Positions 36,891 to 47,000 of a stretch of 64,000 nucleotides of DNA are shown one piece after another; position 1 is the first letter of the stretch, and each line of letters starts with the position of its first letter. This DNA is from Microbacterium sp. zg-Y818 (GTDB lineage Bacteria > Actinomycetota > Actinomycetes > Actinomycetales > Microbacteriaceae). Location of the stretch: NCBI RefSeq assembly GCF_030246905.1, contig NZ_CP126741.1, positions 1,302,001 to 1,366,000 of the forward strand. The letters run 5' to 3'. The translations under genes were made by a program, and so were the position numbers. A model generated the notes under the pieces. It was not told where the DNA came from and did not search any database. It was given only the letters and a program-made list of their open reading frames with translations.

Positions 36891-38972
36891 TCAGGCGTCG
36901 ATGCGCTCGCGGCCGAGCCGGTCGCTGGATTCGACGATGAACTCACGCCGGGGTGCCACGTCGCTTCCCATCAGCAGCTCGAACACCGAGTTGGCGGCGT
37001 CGGCATCCTGCAGGCGCACGCGGCGCAGCGTCCGCCCGGCCCGGTCCATCGTGGTGGTCGCGAGCTGATCGGCATCCATCTCACCCAGACCCTTGTACCG
37101 CTGGATCGGTTCCTGCCAGCGCTTGCCCGCCTTGGTGAGCTTGGCAAGCAGGGCGTGCAGCTCCGCCTCGCTGTAGGTGTAGATCGTCTCATTGGGCTTG
37201 GAGCCGGGGTTCACCACGATGACGCGGTGCAGCGGAGGCACGGCCGCGTACACGTGGCCCTCTTCGATCAGCGGGCGCATGTACCGGAAGAAGAGCGTCA
37301 GCAGCAGCGTTCGGATGTGCGCGCCATCGACGTCGGCGTCGCTCATCAGGATGATCTTGCCGTAGCGGGCCGTGCTGAGGTCGAACGAGCGGCCCGACCC
37401 GGCGCCGATCACCTGGATGATCGCGGCGCACTCGGCGTTGGAGAGCATGTCGCTCACCGAGGCCTTCTGCACGTTGAGGATCTTGCCTCGGATCGGCAGA
37501 AGCGCCTGGTACTCGCTGTTGCGGGCCAGCTTGGCCGTCCCCAGGGCCGAGTCACCCTCCACGATGAACAGCTCGGACTGCGCGACGTCGTTCGTGCGGC
37601 AATCGGCGAGCTTTGCGGGGAGGGAGGAGGATTCCAGGGCGTTCTTGCGCCGCTGGGTCTCTTTGTGGGTGCGCGCGGAGATGCGCGCCTTCATCTCCGA
37701 GACGACCTTGTCGAGCACCAGGGCGGCCTGCGTCTTGTCGTCGCGCTTGGTGGAGGTGAAGCGCGACGTCAGCTCGCGCGTGACGACGTTCGCGACGATC
37801 TGGCGCACCGCCGGGGTGCCCAGGATCTCCTTGGTCTGGCCCTCGAACTGCGGCTCGGCCAGCCGCACGGTCAGCACGGTCGTGAGCCCGGCGAGGATGT
37901 CGTCCTTCTCGAGCTTGTCGTTGCCGACCTTCAGGCGCCGGGCGTTCTGCTCGACCTGGGCGCGCAGCACCTTCATGAGGCCCTGCTCGAATCCCTGCTG
38001 GTGGGTTCCGCCCTTGGGGGTTGCGATGATGTTCACGAACGAGCGCGTCACGGTGTCGTAGCCCGTGCCCCAGCGCAGCGCGATGTCGACCACGCACTCA
38101 CGCTCGACATCGGTGGGGACCATCGCGCCCGTCGGCTGCAGCACGGGCACCGTCTCGGTGAAGGTTCCGGTGCCGGTGAGGCGCCATACGTCGGTGATGG
38201 CGGCGTCGGGGGCGAGGAACTCGGCGAACTCCGAGATGCCGCCGTCGAACCGGTAGCTGGTCTCGACCGCCTCTTCGCCGCGCGCGGTGCCGCGCTCGTC
38301 ACGGATGACGATCTCGAGGCCGGGCACGAGGAAGGCGGTCTGACGGGCGCGCTGCACGAGCTCGTCGAGGATGAACGCGGCATCCTTCGTGAAGATCTGC
38401 CGATCGGCCCAGTAGCGGATGCGCGTTCCGGTGACGCCCTTGCGGGTCTTGCCGGCCAACCGCAGTTCGCTGGCGCGTTCGAAGGGGCTGAACGGGGAGT
38501 CGGGGGTCGGGCCGGCGAAGTTGCCCGGCTCTCCACGGTGGAACGACATCGCCCACGTCTTGCCGCCGCGATCCACCTCGACGTCCAGGCGTTCGGACAG
38601 GGCATTGACGACCGAAGCGCCGACACCATGAAGGCCACCGGATGCCGCGTAAGAGCCGCCGCCGAACTTGCCGCCGGCGTGCAGCTTCGTGAAGACGACC
38701 TCAACACCGGACAGCCCGGTCCGCGGCTCGATGTCGACCGGGATGCCGCGTGCGCGGTCACGCACCTCGACGCTGCCGTCGGAGTGAAGGACGATGTCGA
38801 TGCGGTCGCCGTGCCCGCCGAGGGCCTCGTCGACGGAGTTGTCGATGATCTCCCAGAGGCAGTGCATGAGGCCGCGCGAGTCGGTCGAGCCGATGTACAT
38901 GCCGGGCCGCTTGCGTACGGCCTCGAGGCCTTCCAATACCTGGAGATGATGGGCGGAGTACTCGGAAGTCAC
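36891..38972 (-). CDS. parE: DNA topoisomerase IV subunit B
   Basis: A 693-residue GHKL-ATPase subunit. N-terminal ATP site: EIIDNSVDEALGGHGDRIDI and GGLHGVGASVVNALSERLDV; TOPRIM metal site: ELFIVEGDSALGTAK and LMSDADVDGAHIRTLLL; the C-terminus ends ERIDA. The opening SEYSAHHLQVLEGLEAVRKR with PGMYIGSTDSRG is the ParE rather than GyrB style and no GyrB-type insert is seen. Start GTG 38972 is 8 nt after TAATCT and fits the conserved N-terminus; the frame is open 70 codons further but is not homologous. Confidence 0.94.
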   Translation of the reverse strand: MTSEYSAHHLQVLEGLEAVRKRPGMYIGSTDSRGLMHCLWEIIDNSVDEALGGHGDRIDIVLHSDGSVEVRDRARGIPVDIEPRTGLSGVEVVFTKLHAGGKFGGGSYAASGGLHGVGASVVNALSERLDVEVDRGGKTWAMSFHRGEPGNFAGPTPDSPFSPFERASELRLAGKTRKGVTGTRIRYWADRQIFTKDAAFILDELVQRARQTAFLVPGLEIVIRDERGTARGEEAVETSYRFDGGISEFAEFLAPDAAITDVWRLTGTGTFTETVPVLQPTGAMVPTDVERECVVDIALRWGTGYDTVTRSFVNIIATPKGGTHQQGFEQGLMKVLRAQVEQNARRLKVGNDKLEKDDILAGLTTVLTVRLAEPQFEGQTKEILGTPAVRQIVANVVTRELTSRFTSTKRDDKTQAALVLDKVVSEMKARISARTHKETQRRKNALESSSLPAKLADCRTNDVAQSELFIVEGDSALGTAKLARNSEYQALLPIRGKILNVQKASVSDMLSNAECAAIIQVIGAGSGRSFDLSTARYGKIILMSDADVDGAHIRTLLLTLFFRYMRPLIEEGHVYAAVPPLHRVIVVNPGSKPNETIYTYSEAELHALLAKLTKAGKRWQEPIQRYKGLGEMDADQLATTTMDRAGRTLRRVRLQDADAANSVFELLMGSDVAPRREFIVESSDRLGRERIDA

Positions 38973-38980
38973 AATCCTCA

Positions 38981-38986
38981 AGATTA
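38981..38986 (-). promoter_or_regulatory. -10 element (TAATCT) for parE
   Basis: TAATCT on the minus strand ends 8 nt before GTG 38972. A weak GAGG lies only 3 nt from the start, so leaderless initiation is more likely. Confidence 0.45.
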
Positions 38987-39163
38987 TCCGGGGCGGCCGA
39001 CAGCAGGCCCTCGACACACTCGGCCGACAGCAGACTGACACGCCCGGCGCGGTCGCGGGCGTACGCGCTGAGCGAAATGTCCCTGCCGCGGGGCATGATT
39101 CGGAGGTCTGCGTGGTTGTATGTGGAGACCGACAGCAGCGCGACATCCCGAGGAGGCACCGAG

Positions 39164-39388
39164 ATGAGCATGACCTCAACACACGACCACCAGACCGCCG
39201 TCCTCGACTACCGCCTGACCGCGGCCGACCGATGCGATTCCTGCGGAGCGCAGGCGTACATCGCCGCAGAGGTGAACGGCAGCGAACTGCTCTTCTGCGC
39301 TCACCACGGGCGCAAGTACGAAGAGAAGCTGCGTGCCGTCGCCACGAGCTGGCACGACGAGACGGCGCGGCTGATCGAGTCCCACTGA
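39164..39388 (+). CDS. DUF7455 family small zinc-finger-like protein
   Basis: A 74-residue protein with paired Cys/His residues, RCDSCGAQAYIAA and LFCAHHGRKYEEKL, suggesting a small zinc ribbon. It matches the actinobacterial DUF7455 family, which is of unknown function. The opening TAVLDYRLTAADRCDSC is the family signature. AGGAGG lies 7 nt before the ATG. It is divergent from parE with about 190 bp between and is followed by a strong terminator. Confidence 0.85.
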   Translation: MSMTSTHDHQTAVLDYRLTAADRCDSCGAQAYIAAEVNGSELLFCAHHGRKYEEKLRAVATSWHDETARLIESH

Positions 39389-39410
39389 CCCAGGGCCGTC
39401 ACGGCCTGTT

Positions 39411-39447
39411 GCGGTGCCCCGCCTAGACTGGCGGGGCACCGCTTTTT
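39411..39447 (+). terminator. Terminator after the DUF7455 gene
   Basis: A perfect 13-bp stem, GCGGTGCCCCGCC against GGCGGGGCACCGC, then TTTTT. The 6-nt loop is TAGACT, itself a good -10 hexamer. Confidence 0.88.
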
Positions 39448-39465
39448 CGTCCGGGGAGGACTTTC

Positions 39466-40491
39466 ATGGCCTCGCGTGGCCTCGCGCTTCAACACCGTTT
39501 CCGCGTTCTGCTCGAGCGCGCCCGTCGTATCGACGTCGCGTCGGTGACCGACCGGGCACGCTTCACCGCGAAGGTGCACGGCAAGCGATACCCCGTCGTC
39601 CTCGCCGACATGCTCTGGTCGGCCGCCCGCCACCGTGTCGGGTTCAACGACTATCTGGAGTTCGACTTCGCGATCCTCACACGCGCCGAGCGCGCCACCT
39701 GGGTGACCAGTCCGCTCGCGCTGGAGCTCTCCAACCGGTATGACGACCCCGCGCACGTGCACCGGTTCCACAACAAGATCGATTTCAACCGTGACTTCGA
39801 CCGGTTCCTCGGTCGGGAGTGGCTCGAGCTGACCGCCGGCAACGCGGCCGAACTCGAGGCTTTCGCGCAGCGGCATCCCGTGCTCATCGCCAAGGTGCCG
39901 GTCAGCAAGTCCGGGCTGGGCGTGCGTCGGTACCTGGCCTCGGAGGTCGAGGACTGGGCGGCCTTCCACAGCGACCTGATCTCGCGCGGCGAGGTGCTGA
40001 TCGAGGAGAACATCGAGCAGCACCCTGACATCGCGGCAACGTGCCCCGGCACCGTCAACACCACGCGGGTGACGACGTTCGTGAAGGACGACGGCACTGT
40101 CGAGATCATCAACATGGCGCAGAAGTTCGGGCGTGGGCAGGTGAGCGACCAGGGGTCGTTCGGCGGCTTCTACACGGTGCTCGACGAGAACGGGCACGCG
40201 CTCGGCAAGGGCTATGACGTCCATGGGCACCTGTACGAGACGCACCCCGAGACCGGCTACCGCATCGCGGATTTCCAGCTGCCGCTGATGGATCAGGTGC
40301 GCGAGCTGGTCACGGACGTCGCCCTCGTGGTGCCGCAGGTGCGCTACGTCGGCTGGGACATCGTCGTCGGGCCGGAGCGGCCGCTGCTGGTCGAGGGCAA
40401 CTGGGGTGCGGGCGTGTTCGAGAACAAGCCGACCGCGACGGGCATCCGTCACGGGCACCTCCCCCGTTACCGTGCCGCGATGGGCTTCTGA
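39466..40491 (+). CDS. Sugar-transfer-associated ATP-grasp protein
   Basis: A 341-residue protein resembling the sugar-transfer-associated ATP-grasp family. Visible: HRFHNKIDFNRDFDRFLGRE, the ATP-grasp lysine strand HPVLIAKVPVSKSGLGVRRY, VLIEENIEQHPD, and the metal/nucleotide end VGWDIVVGPERPLLVEGNWG. ATP-grasp enzymes join carboxylates to amines or alcohols via acyl phosphates. Relatives usually sit in polysaccharide clusters; here it stands alone, so the substrate is unknown. GGGGAGG precedes the ATG by about 6 nt. The stop is followed at once by the repeat cluster. Confidence 0.8.
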   Translation: MASRGLALQHRFRVLLERARRIDVASVTDRARFTAKVHGKRYPVVLADMLWSAARHRVGFNDYLEFDFAILTRAERATWVTSPLALELSNRYDDPAHVHRFHNKIDFNRDFDRFLGREWLELTAGNAAELEAFAQRHPVLIAKVPVSKSGLGVRRYLASEVEDWAAFHSDLISRGEVLIEENIEQHPDIAATCPGTVNTTRVTTFVKDDGTVEIINMAQKFGRGQVSDQGSFGGFYTVLDENGHALGKGYDVHGHLYETHPETGYRIADFQLPLMDQVRELVTDVALVVPQVRYVGWDIVVGPERPLLVEGNWGAGVFENKPTATGIRHGHLPRYRAAMGF

Positions 40492-40497
40492 CTTGCT

Positions 40498-41490
<993 letters not shown>

Positions 41491-41491
<1 letters not shown>

Positions 41492-42873
41492 CACTCGAGG
41501 TAGTCCCGCAGCGACTGCGAACGCGACGGATGCCGCAGCTTCGCCATCGTCTTCGACTCGATCTGGCGGATCCGCTCGCGGGTCACACCGAAGGTGTCGC
41601 CGATCTGGTCGAGGGTCTTCGGCTGGCCGTCGCCCAGGCCGAAGCGCATGCGGATGACACCGGCCTCGCGCTCCGAGAGCGAGTCCAGCAGCGACTCGAG
41701 CTGGCGCTGGAGCATGGTGAAGCCCACCGCGTCGGCCGGCACGACCGCCTCGGTGTCTTCGATCAGGTCGCCGAACTCGCTGTCGCCGTCCTCGCCGAGC
41801 GGGGTGTGCAGCGAGATGGGCTCACGGCCGTACTTCTGAACCTCGACGACCTTCTCAGGCGTCATGTCCAGCTCACGGCTGAGCTCCTCGGGCGTGGGCT
41901 CGCGACCCAGGTCCTGCAGCATCTGCCGCTGCACGCGGGCCAGCTTGTTGATGACCTCGACCATGTGCACCGGAATGCGGATGGTGCGGGCCTGGTCGGC
42001 CATGGCGCGGGTGATCGCCTGACGGATCCACCAGGTGGCGTACGTCGAGAACTTGAAGCCCTTGGTGTAGTCGAACTTCTCGACCGCGCGGATGAGGCCC
42101 AGGTTGCCCTCCTGGATGAGGTCCAGGAACTGCATGCCACGACCGGTGTAGCGCTTGGCGAGCGAGACGACCAGGCGCAGGTTGGCGCCCAGCAGGTGGC
42201 TCTTGGCGCGGTGGCCGTCGCGGGCGACCCACTGCAGGTCCAGGCCCAGCTGCGACGACTTCTCCGAAGCCGACATGTGCGACAGCTTCTCTTCGGCGAA
42301 CAGTCCCGCCTCGATGCGCATCGCGAGCTCGACCTCTTCGGCCGCGTTCAGCAGCGGCACCTTGCCGATCTGCTTCAGGTAGTCCTTGACCGGGTCGGCG
42401 GTCGCGCCGGTGATCTGCGTCGAGTAGACGGGGACGTCGTCCTCATCGCTCGAGGAGATGACGATCGCGCCCGTCGGAAGCGGCTCACTGAAGGCCGGCT
42501 TCTTCTTGTCGTCGTCATCGTCGTCATCGTCGTCGGATGCCGCCTCGTCGCCCGGCTTGGCCTTGGTGCGAGCCGGGGTGGCAGGCGCGTCGTCGTCGGC
42601 ATCCGATGCGTCGACGTCGACGTCGAGGTCGACGTCGACGATCTCCTCTTCGTCGATGTCTTCCTCGTCGGACTTGGCCTTCGAGGTGGCCGCCTTCTTC
42701 GCGGGTGCCTTCTTCGCGGGCGCCTTCTTGGCCGCCGGCTTCTTGACTGCGGCGGTCTTCTTGGCGGGTGCCTTCGTTGCCGGGGACGTCGTCGTCTCGT
42801 CGGTCTCGGGCTCAGCGGCCGCGGTCTCCGCGGTGGCGCGGGAGCGCGTGGTTGTCTTCGTGCCTGACGTCAC
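41491..42873 (-). CDS. sigA: RNA polymerase primary sigma factor
   Basis: A 460-residue group 1 sigma factor. The first 130 residues are low-complexity, Lys/Ala blocks then Asp/Glu blocks including a run of nine Asp. Region 1.2 is [20 protein letters not shown]; region 2 has [20 protein letters not shown]; region 3 [20 protein letters not shown]; region 4 [23 protein letters not shown] 42873 is preferred because AAAGG lies 6 nt upstream; ATG 42897 is a possible longer start. The promoter presumably lies in the 160 bp upstream, where TTGACA occurs but no good -10 pairs with it. Confidence 0.96.
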
Positions 42874-43009
42874 GGTTCGCCTTTCACCGACGAACATTCG
42901 CCGGTTGGTTCTCGGACACTATTAAGACCCTTGTCAAGTCCGTCGAGCCTCCGCGGGCGGAGCCACGACCAGTCGACAACGGGTCAGATTGCCCATTCTC
43001 TCATACGTT

Positions 43010-43034
43010 GTGCGCGCGTCCTGACGACGCGCAC
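43010..43034 (-). terminator. Possible terminator after the PAC2 gene
   Basis: GTGCGCGCGTC pairs with GACGCGCAC (two bases bulged), loop 5 nt, about 40 nt after the PAC2 stop and before sigA. No U tract. Confidence 0.4.
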
Positions 43035-43075
43035 CTGAGATAACGCTGAGTGTCCCTCCGGCATTCCCAGGCTTG

Positions 43076-44011
43076 TCAGCCCAGTCCCCCGCCGCCCCGC
43101 TTGTCGTCGTCGCCCCGGGGCCGGCTCGCCAGAAAGCGCTCCAGCTCTGCGGCGAGCTCATCGGCGCTGGGGAGGTCGCCGGTGTGGATGATGGGCTGGC
43201 CGAGGTTGGATCCTGCCATATAGGAGTCGTAGCGCTCTTCCAGTCCCTGCAGCATGCGGCTCAGTTCGTCGCTGCCCGACACCTGCTCGGTGACCTTCTC
43301 GACGAACTCGCGGTTGTCTTCGCGCAGCTCGTCGCCGTCGAAGACGAGGCCGGTCGCAACGGTCAGGCTGTCGAGGGCCGCCAGCGCCGCGGCCGGGTAC
43401 TCGGTGTCGGCGAGGTAATGCGGAACAAGGAGCACGAAGCCCGCGACCCGTGTGCCCGACTGCGCGAACCGGTACTCCAGCAGGTGGCCGATGGTGGCGG
43501 GAACCTGCGTGTGGGGCTGCCACACCGAATGGGCCTCGGTCAGGTCGGAGCGGGTCCCGCTGACGGTCGTGCCGATCGGGCGGGTGTGCGGCACAGGCAT
43601 GGGAATGGCGTGCACCCAGGTGACGGTCGAGACCTCGAGGCCCTCGGCCAGACCGAGCACGGTCTCGGAGAATGCTTCCCACCCGAAGTCCGGCTCGTAG
43701 CCGGAGAGCAGCACGAAGGGCTGACCGACTGCGTCATGCGCAAGCGAGAGCTCGAGCCGCTGCGGCCGGTAGTCGGTGAGGTGGTCGGCCTGGAACGACA
43801 CGATCGGGCGCCGCGCCCGGTAGTCCAGCAGGGCGTCGTTGGAGAAGGTGATGACCGGCGACGGCTCGAGGTCGTCGCGGAAATGCTGGAGGACTTGTGC
43901 CACGGCGCCCCCGGCGTCGGTGAAGCCGGTCATCGCGATGATCATGGGGAGCCCGGCGGGGACCGGCGGCGCGGAAGCGACACGCTCATAGAGGGGTCCG
44001 GGATAAGGCAT
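43076..44011 (-). CDS. PAC2 family protein
   Basis: A 311-residue protein of the PAC2 family (related by fold to proteasome assembly chaperone 2 and archaeal PbaB-like proteins). The conserved start PMIIAMTGFTDAGGAVAQVL is followed by VSFQADHLTDYRPQR and FVLLSGYEPDFGWEAFSETV. Many actinobacteria carry one or two such genes; with no proteasome genes in view the chaperone role is unproven. The tail is Asp/Lys/Gly-rich. TAAAGT lies 6 nt before the ATG, indicating a leaderless mRNA, back to back with pepA. Confidence 0.88.
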   Translation of the reverse strand: MPYPGPLYERVASAPPVPAGLPMIIAMTGFTDAGGAVAQVLQHFRDDLEPSPVITFSNDALLDYRARRPIVSFQADHLTDYRPQRLELSLAHDAVGQPFVLLSGYEPDFGWEAFSETVLGLAEGLEVSTVTWVHAIPMPVPHTRPIGTTVSGTRSDLTEAHSVWQPHTQVPATIGHLLEYRFAQSGTRVAGFVLLVPHYLADTEYPAAALAALDSLTVATGLVFDGDELREDNREFVEKVTEQVSGSDELSRMLQGLEERYDSYMAGSNLGQPIIHTGDLPSADELAAELERFLASRPRGDDDKRGGGGLG

Positions 44012-44017
44012 GCCCCA

Positions 44018-44023
44018 ACTTTA
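44018..44023 (-). promoter_or_regulatory. -10 element (TAAAGT) for the PAC2 gene
   Basis: TAAAGT on the minus strand ends 6 nt before the ATG at 44011, with no ribosome site. Confidence 0.55.
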
Positions 44024-44060
44024 CGATCCGCGCGTGGCCCCATGGCTGTCGTGACGCCCG

Positions 44061-44088
44061 CTGACAGCGAACACGGCCGACCTAGGAT
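44061..44088 (+). promoter_or_regulatory. Leaderless promoter of pepA
   Basis: CTGACA (44061-44066), a 16-nt spacer and TAGGAT (44083-44088), ending 6 nt before the ATG at 44095. Confidence 0.6.
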
Positions 44089-44094
44089 GGTGAA

Positions 44095-45567
44095 ATGCCT
44101 TTCCCTGAGCTCGCACACAGCACCCTTCCGCTGACCGAGGCGCAGGCAGATGCCCTCGTCCTCGCGCTTCCTCCGCTGGATGCCGCCGGCGATGCGCTTG
44201 ACGCATGGCCCGGCCTGGCATCCGCCCTCGCCGCCTTCGCCTTCACCGGCGCCGCGGGCGCTCAGCAGCGCGTGTTCCTCCCCGAGGTCTCGGCCCTTCC
44301 GCTGATCGTTGTCGGCACGGGCGACGCCCCGGATGCCGCTGACGTGCGCGACGCGGTCGGCGCGGTGCTGCGCACCACCACCGGATACGAGACGCTGGCT
44401 GTCGCCGCGCCGCTCGCGGCGGCGGAGCTGTGGCGCGCCGCGGCCGAAGGCGCGGTGCTGGGCGGTTACCAGTTCGACGGATACAAGAGCGACCCCGGAA
44501 AGCGGCGCGCCACCCGCGTGATCGTGCACACCTCGCAGGCGCTGACCGAGGCCGATCTCGCCGAGGTGACCGCCATCGGCGAAGCCGCCGCGCTGGTGAA
44601 GGACCTCGTGAACACCCCGGCGGAGTGGCAGTCGCCCGCGCAGCTCGCGGACAGCGCCGTCGAATCGGTGGCGGAACTCCCCGTCACCGTCACCGTGCTC
44701 GACGAGAAGCAGCTGCAGGAGCAGGGTTTCGGCGGCATCCTCGGTGTCGGCCAGGGTTCCGCGCGGCCCCCGCGTGTCGTGCGTCTGGACTACGCCCCCG
44801 AGGGCGCCGATCGTCACGTTGCCCTCGTGGGCAAGGGAATCACCTTCGACAGTGGCGGGCTGTCGCTGAAGCCCGCGGCCAGCATGGTCGGGATGAAGTA
44901 CGACATGTGCGGTGCGGCCGTCGTGCTGGCCGTCGTCCGCGCCGCGGCCGCGTTGAAGATGCCGGTGCGGGTGTCGGGATGGCTCTGCATCGCCGACAAC
45001 ATGCCCTCGGGTCAGGCGACCCGCCCGGGCGACGTGCTGCGCATGCTCGACGGCACGACGGTCGAGGTGCTCAACACCGACGCCGAAGGCCGACTGGTGA
45101 TGGCCGACGGCCTGGTGGCCGCCAGCCGTGAGCACCCCGACGTGCTCGTCGACGTGGCCACGCTCACCGGCGCCGTCATGGTCGCGCTCGGGACACGTCA
45201 CACGGGTGTGATGGGTGAGGATGCCGCGGTGCAGGCGTTCCTCGACGCCGCCGCCCGTGCCGGCGAGGATGCATGGCCCCTGCCGCTCCCCGCACATATG
45301 GAAGAGGAGCTCGACTCCCCCATCGCCGACATGCAGAACGCCAAGATCGGCGATTCCGCGGGCGGCACGATGTTCGCCGGGCTGTTCCTGCAGCGGTTCG
45401 TCGGCCGCGTCTCCGACGCCCCTGATGCCGAGCGCATCCCCTGGGTGCACCTGGACATCGCCGGCTCCGGATGGAACAAGGGAGCCGCCTTCGGCGCGAC
45501 CGACAAGGGACCCACCGCTGCCGCGGTGCGCAGCCTCATCGAATTCGTCGCCGCGGGAGGACGCTGA
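44095..45567 (+). CDS. pepA: Leucyl aminopeptidase (M17)
   Basis: A 490-residue M17 cytosol aminopeptidase. The N-terminal macro-like domain covers about the first 170 residues; the catalytic domain has VGKGITFDSGGLSLKP with metal-ligand Lys/Asp, MKYDMCGAAVVLA, and the family signature NTDAEGRLVMADGL beginning at N327. It needs two metal ions and forms hexamers in known members, trimming N-terminal residues. Its stop overlaps the lpdA start (TGATG), giving a coupled pair. Confidence 0.96.
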   Translation: MPFPELAHSTLPLTEAQADALVLALPPLDAAGDALDAWPGLASALAAFAFTGAAGAQQRVFLPEVSALPLIVVGTGDAPDAADVRDAVGAVLRTTTGYETLAVAAPLAAAELWRAAAEGAVLGGYQFDGYKSDPGKRRATRVIVHTSQALTEADLAEVTAIGEAAALVKDLVNTPAEWQSPAQLADSAVESVAELPVTVTVLDEKQLQEQGFGGILGVGQGSARPPRVVRLDYAPEGADRHVALVGKGITFDSGGLSLKPAASMVGMKYDMCGAAVVLAVVRAAAALKMPVRVSGWLCIADNMPSGQATRPGDVLRMLDGTTVEVLNTDAEGRLVMADGLVAASREHPDVLVDVATLTGAVMVALGTRHTGVMGEDAAVQAFLDAAARAGEDAWPLPLPAHMEEELDSPIADMQNAKIGDSAGGTMFAGLFLQRFVGRVSDAPDAERIPWVHLDIAGSGWNKGAAFGATDKGPTAAAVRSLIEFVAAGGR

Positions 45568-46937
45568 TGGCCGAGCACACCTCGGATGTCGTGATCCTCG
45601 GCGGCGGCAGCGGCGGGTACGCCGCCGCCCTGCGCGCGGCCGAGCTCGGCAAGAGCGTCGTGCTCATCGAGAAGGACAAGCTCGGCGGCACGTGCCTGCA
45701 CCGGGGGTGCGTTCCCACGAAGGCGCTGCTGCACGCGGGCGAGGTGGCCGACTCGGCCCGTCATGCCGCGGCGGTGGGTGTGCGCGCCTCGCTCGAGGGA
45801 GTCGACGTCGCCGGGGTCCGCGCGTACCGGGAAGCCATCGTGGCGAAGAAGTTCGCGGGCCTGCAGGGGCTCGTCGCCGCCCGCGGCATCACGGTCGTCT
45901 CCGGCACCGGCCGGCTGACGGCCGACCGTGCCGTGCAGGTGGGCGACGACCTCTACCGCGGCGGCGACATCGTGCTGGCCACAGGCTCGTACAGCCGCAC
46001 CCTTCCGGGGCTCGAGATCGGCGGCCGGGTCCTCACCAGCGAGCAGGCGCTCGAGCTCGACGAGGTCCCGGCGCACGTGGTGATCCTCGGTGGCGGCGTC
46101 ATCGGCGTCGAGTTCGCCAGCGTCTGGCGCTCGTTCGGTGCAGAGGTGACGATCGTCGAGGCGCTGGATCACCTCGTGCCCACTGAGGACATCGCGCTGA
46201 GCAAGGCGCTCGAGCGGGCGTTCCGCAAGCGCGGCATCGCATCACGCCTGGGCGTGCGTTTCGCCGGCGTGGCGCAGACTCCCGATGGCGTGACGGTTCG
46301 GCTCGAGGACGGCAGCGAGCTCGAGGCGGACTACCTGCTGGTGGCCGTGGGCCGCGGCCCGGTCACGGACGGACTGGGGCTCGAGGATGCCGGCGTCGCG
46401 CTTGACCGCGGGTTCGTTGTGGTCGACGAGCAGCTGCGCACGGGTGTTCCCGGAATCTGGGCTGTCGGCGACATCGTCGCGGGCCTGCAGCTGGCGCACC
46501 GCAGCTTCCAACAGGGCATCGCGGTCGCCGAGCGCATCGCCGGACTCAGCACCGTGATCGTCCCCGACTCCCAGGTTCCTCGGGTCAGCTACAGCAGCCC
46601 CGAGGTGGCATCCGTCGGTCTCAGCGAAGCCGCCGCGCGCGAGGCGCACGGCGACGCGGTGGTGACCTACGAGTACAACCTCGCCGGCAACGCCCGCAGC
46701 GAGATCCTCGGGACGGCCGGCATCGTGAAGGTCGTTCGCCTGGCTGACGGACCGGTGATCGGCGTGCACCTGGTCGGCGACCGCGTCGGGGAACTCATCA
46801 CCGAAGGACAGCTCGCGGTGGGATGGGAAGCCCACCCCGAGGACATCGCGCCCTTCATTCACGCGCATCCCACCCAGAGCGAGGCGCTCGGCGAGGCCTT
46901 CCTGGCCCTCGCGGGCAAGCCGCTGCACGCACGCTGA
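45567..46937 (+). CDS. lpdA: Dihydrolipoyl dehydrogenase (E3)
   Basis: A 456-residue FAD flavoprotein that reoxidises lipoyl groups of 2-oxoacid dehydrogenases with NAD. FAD site VVILGGGSGGYAAALRAAEL; redox disulphide C43/C48 in GGTCLHRGCVPTKALL; NAD site VVILGGGVIGVEFASVWRSF; FAD second site GIWAVGDIVAG; C-terminal active-site HAHPTQSEAL. The ATG overlaps the pepA stop. The E2 gene sucB follows after 63 bp but has its own likely promoter and ribosome site. Confidence 0.97.
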   Translation: MAEHTSDVVILGGGSGGYAAALRAAELGKSVVLIEKDKLGGTCLHRGCVPTKALLHAGEVADSARHAAAVGVRASLEGVDVAGVRAYREAIVAKKFAGLQGLVAARGITVVSGTGRLTADRAVQVGDDLYRGGDIVLATGSYSRTLPGLEIGGRVLTSEQALELDEVPAHVVILGGGVIGVEFASVWRSFGAEVTIVEALDHLVPTEDIALSKALERAFRKRGIASRLGVRFAGVAQTPDGVTVRLEDGSELEADYLLVAVGRGPVTDGLGLEDAGVALDRGFVVVDEQLRTGVPGIWAVGDIVAGLQLAHRSFQQGIAVAERIAGLSTVIVPDSQVPRVSYSSPEVASVGLSEAAAREAHGDAVVTYEYNLAGNARSEILGTAGIVKVVRLADGPVIGVHLVGDRVGELITEGQLAVGWEAHPEDIAPFIHAHPTQSEALGEAFLALAGKPLHAR

Positions 46938-46959
46938 CGCGCCAAAGCGCCCAGGCAAC

Positions 46960-46991
46960 TAAGCTGGTCGAGAATTCGCCATCAGAAGGAG
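46960..46991 (+). promoter_or_regulatory. Probable -10 and ribosome site of sucB
   Basis: TAAGCT at 46960-46965 is a possible -10; AGAAGGAG at 46984-46991 is a strong Shine-Dalgarno 9 nt before the ATG. The -35 is unclear, so a promoter here is tentative while the ribosome site is firm. Confidence 0.5.
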
Positions 46992-47000
46992 ACAAAGCTC

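Noticed and set aside
33919..38972. Calling parC/parE gyrA/gyrB
   Set aside because: The B subunit opening and size fit ParE, and gyrase genes usually lie together near the origin with recF; the context here differs.
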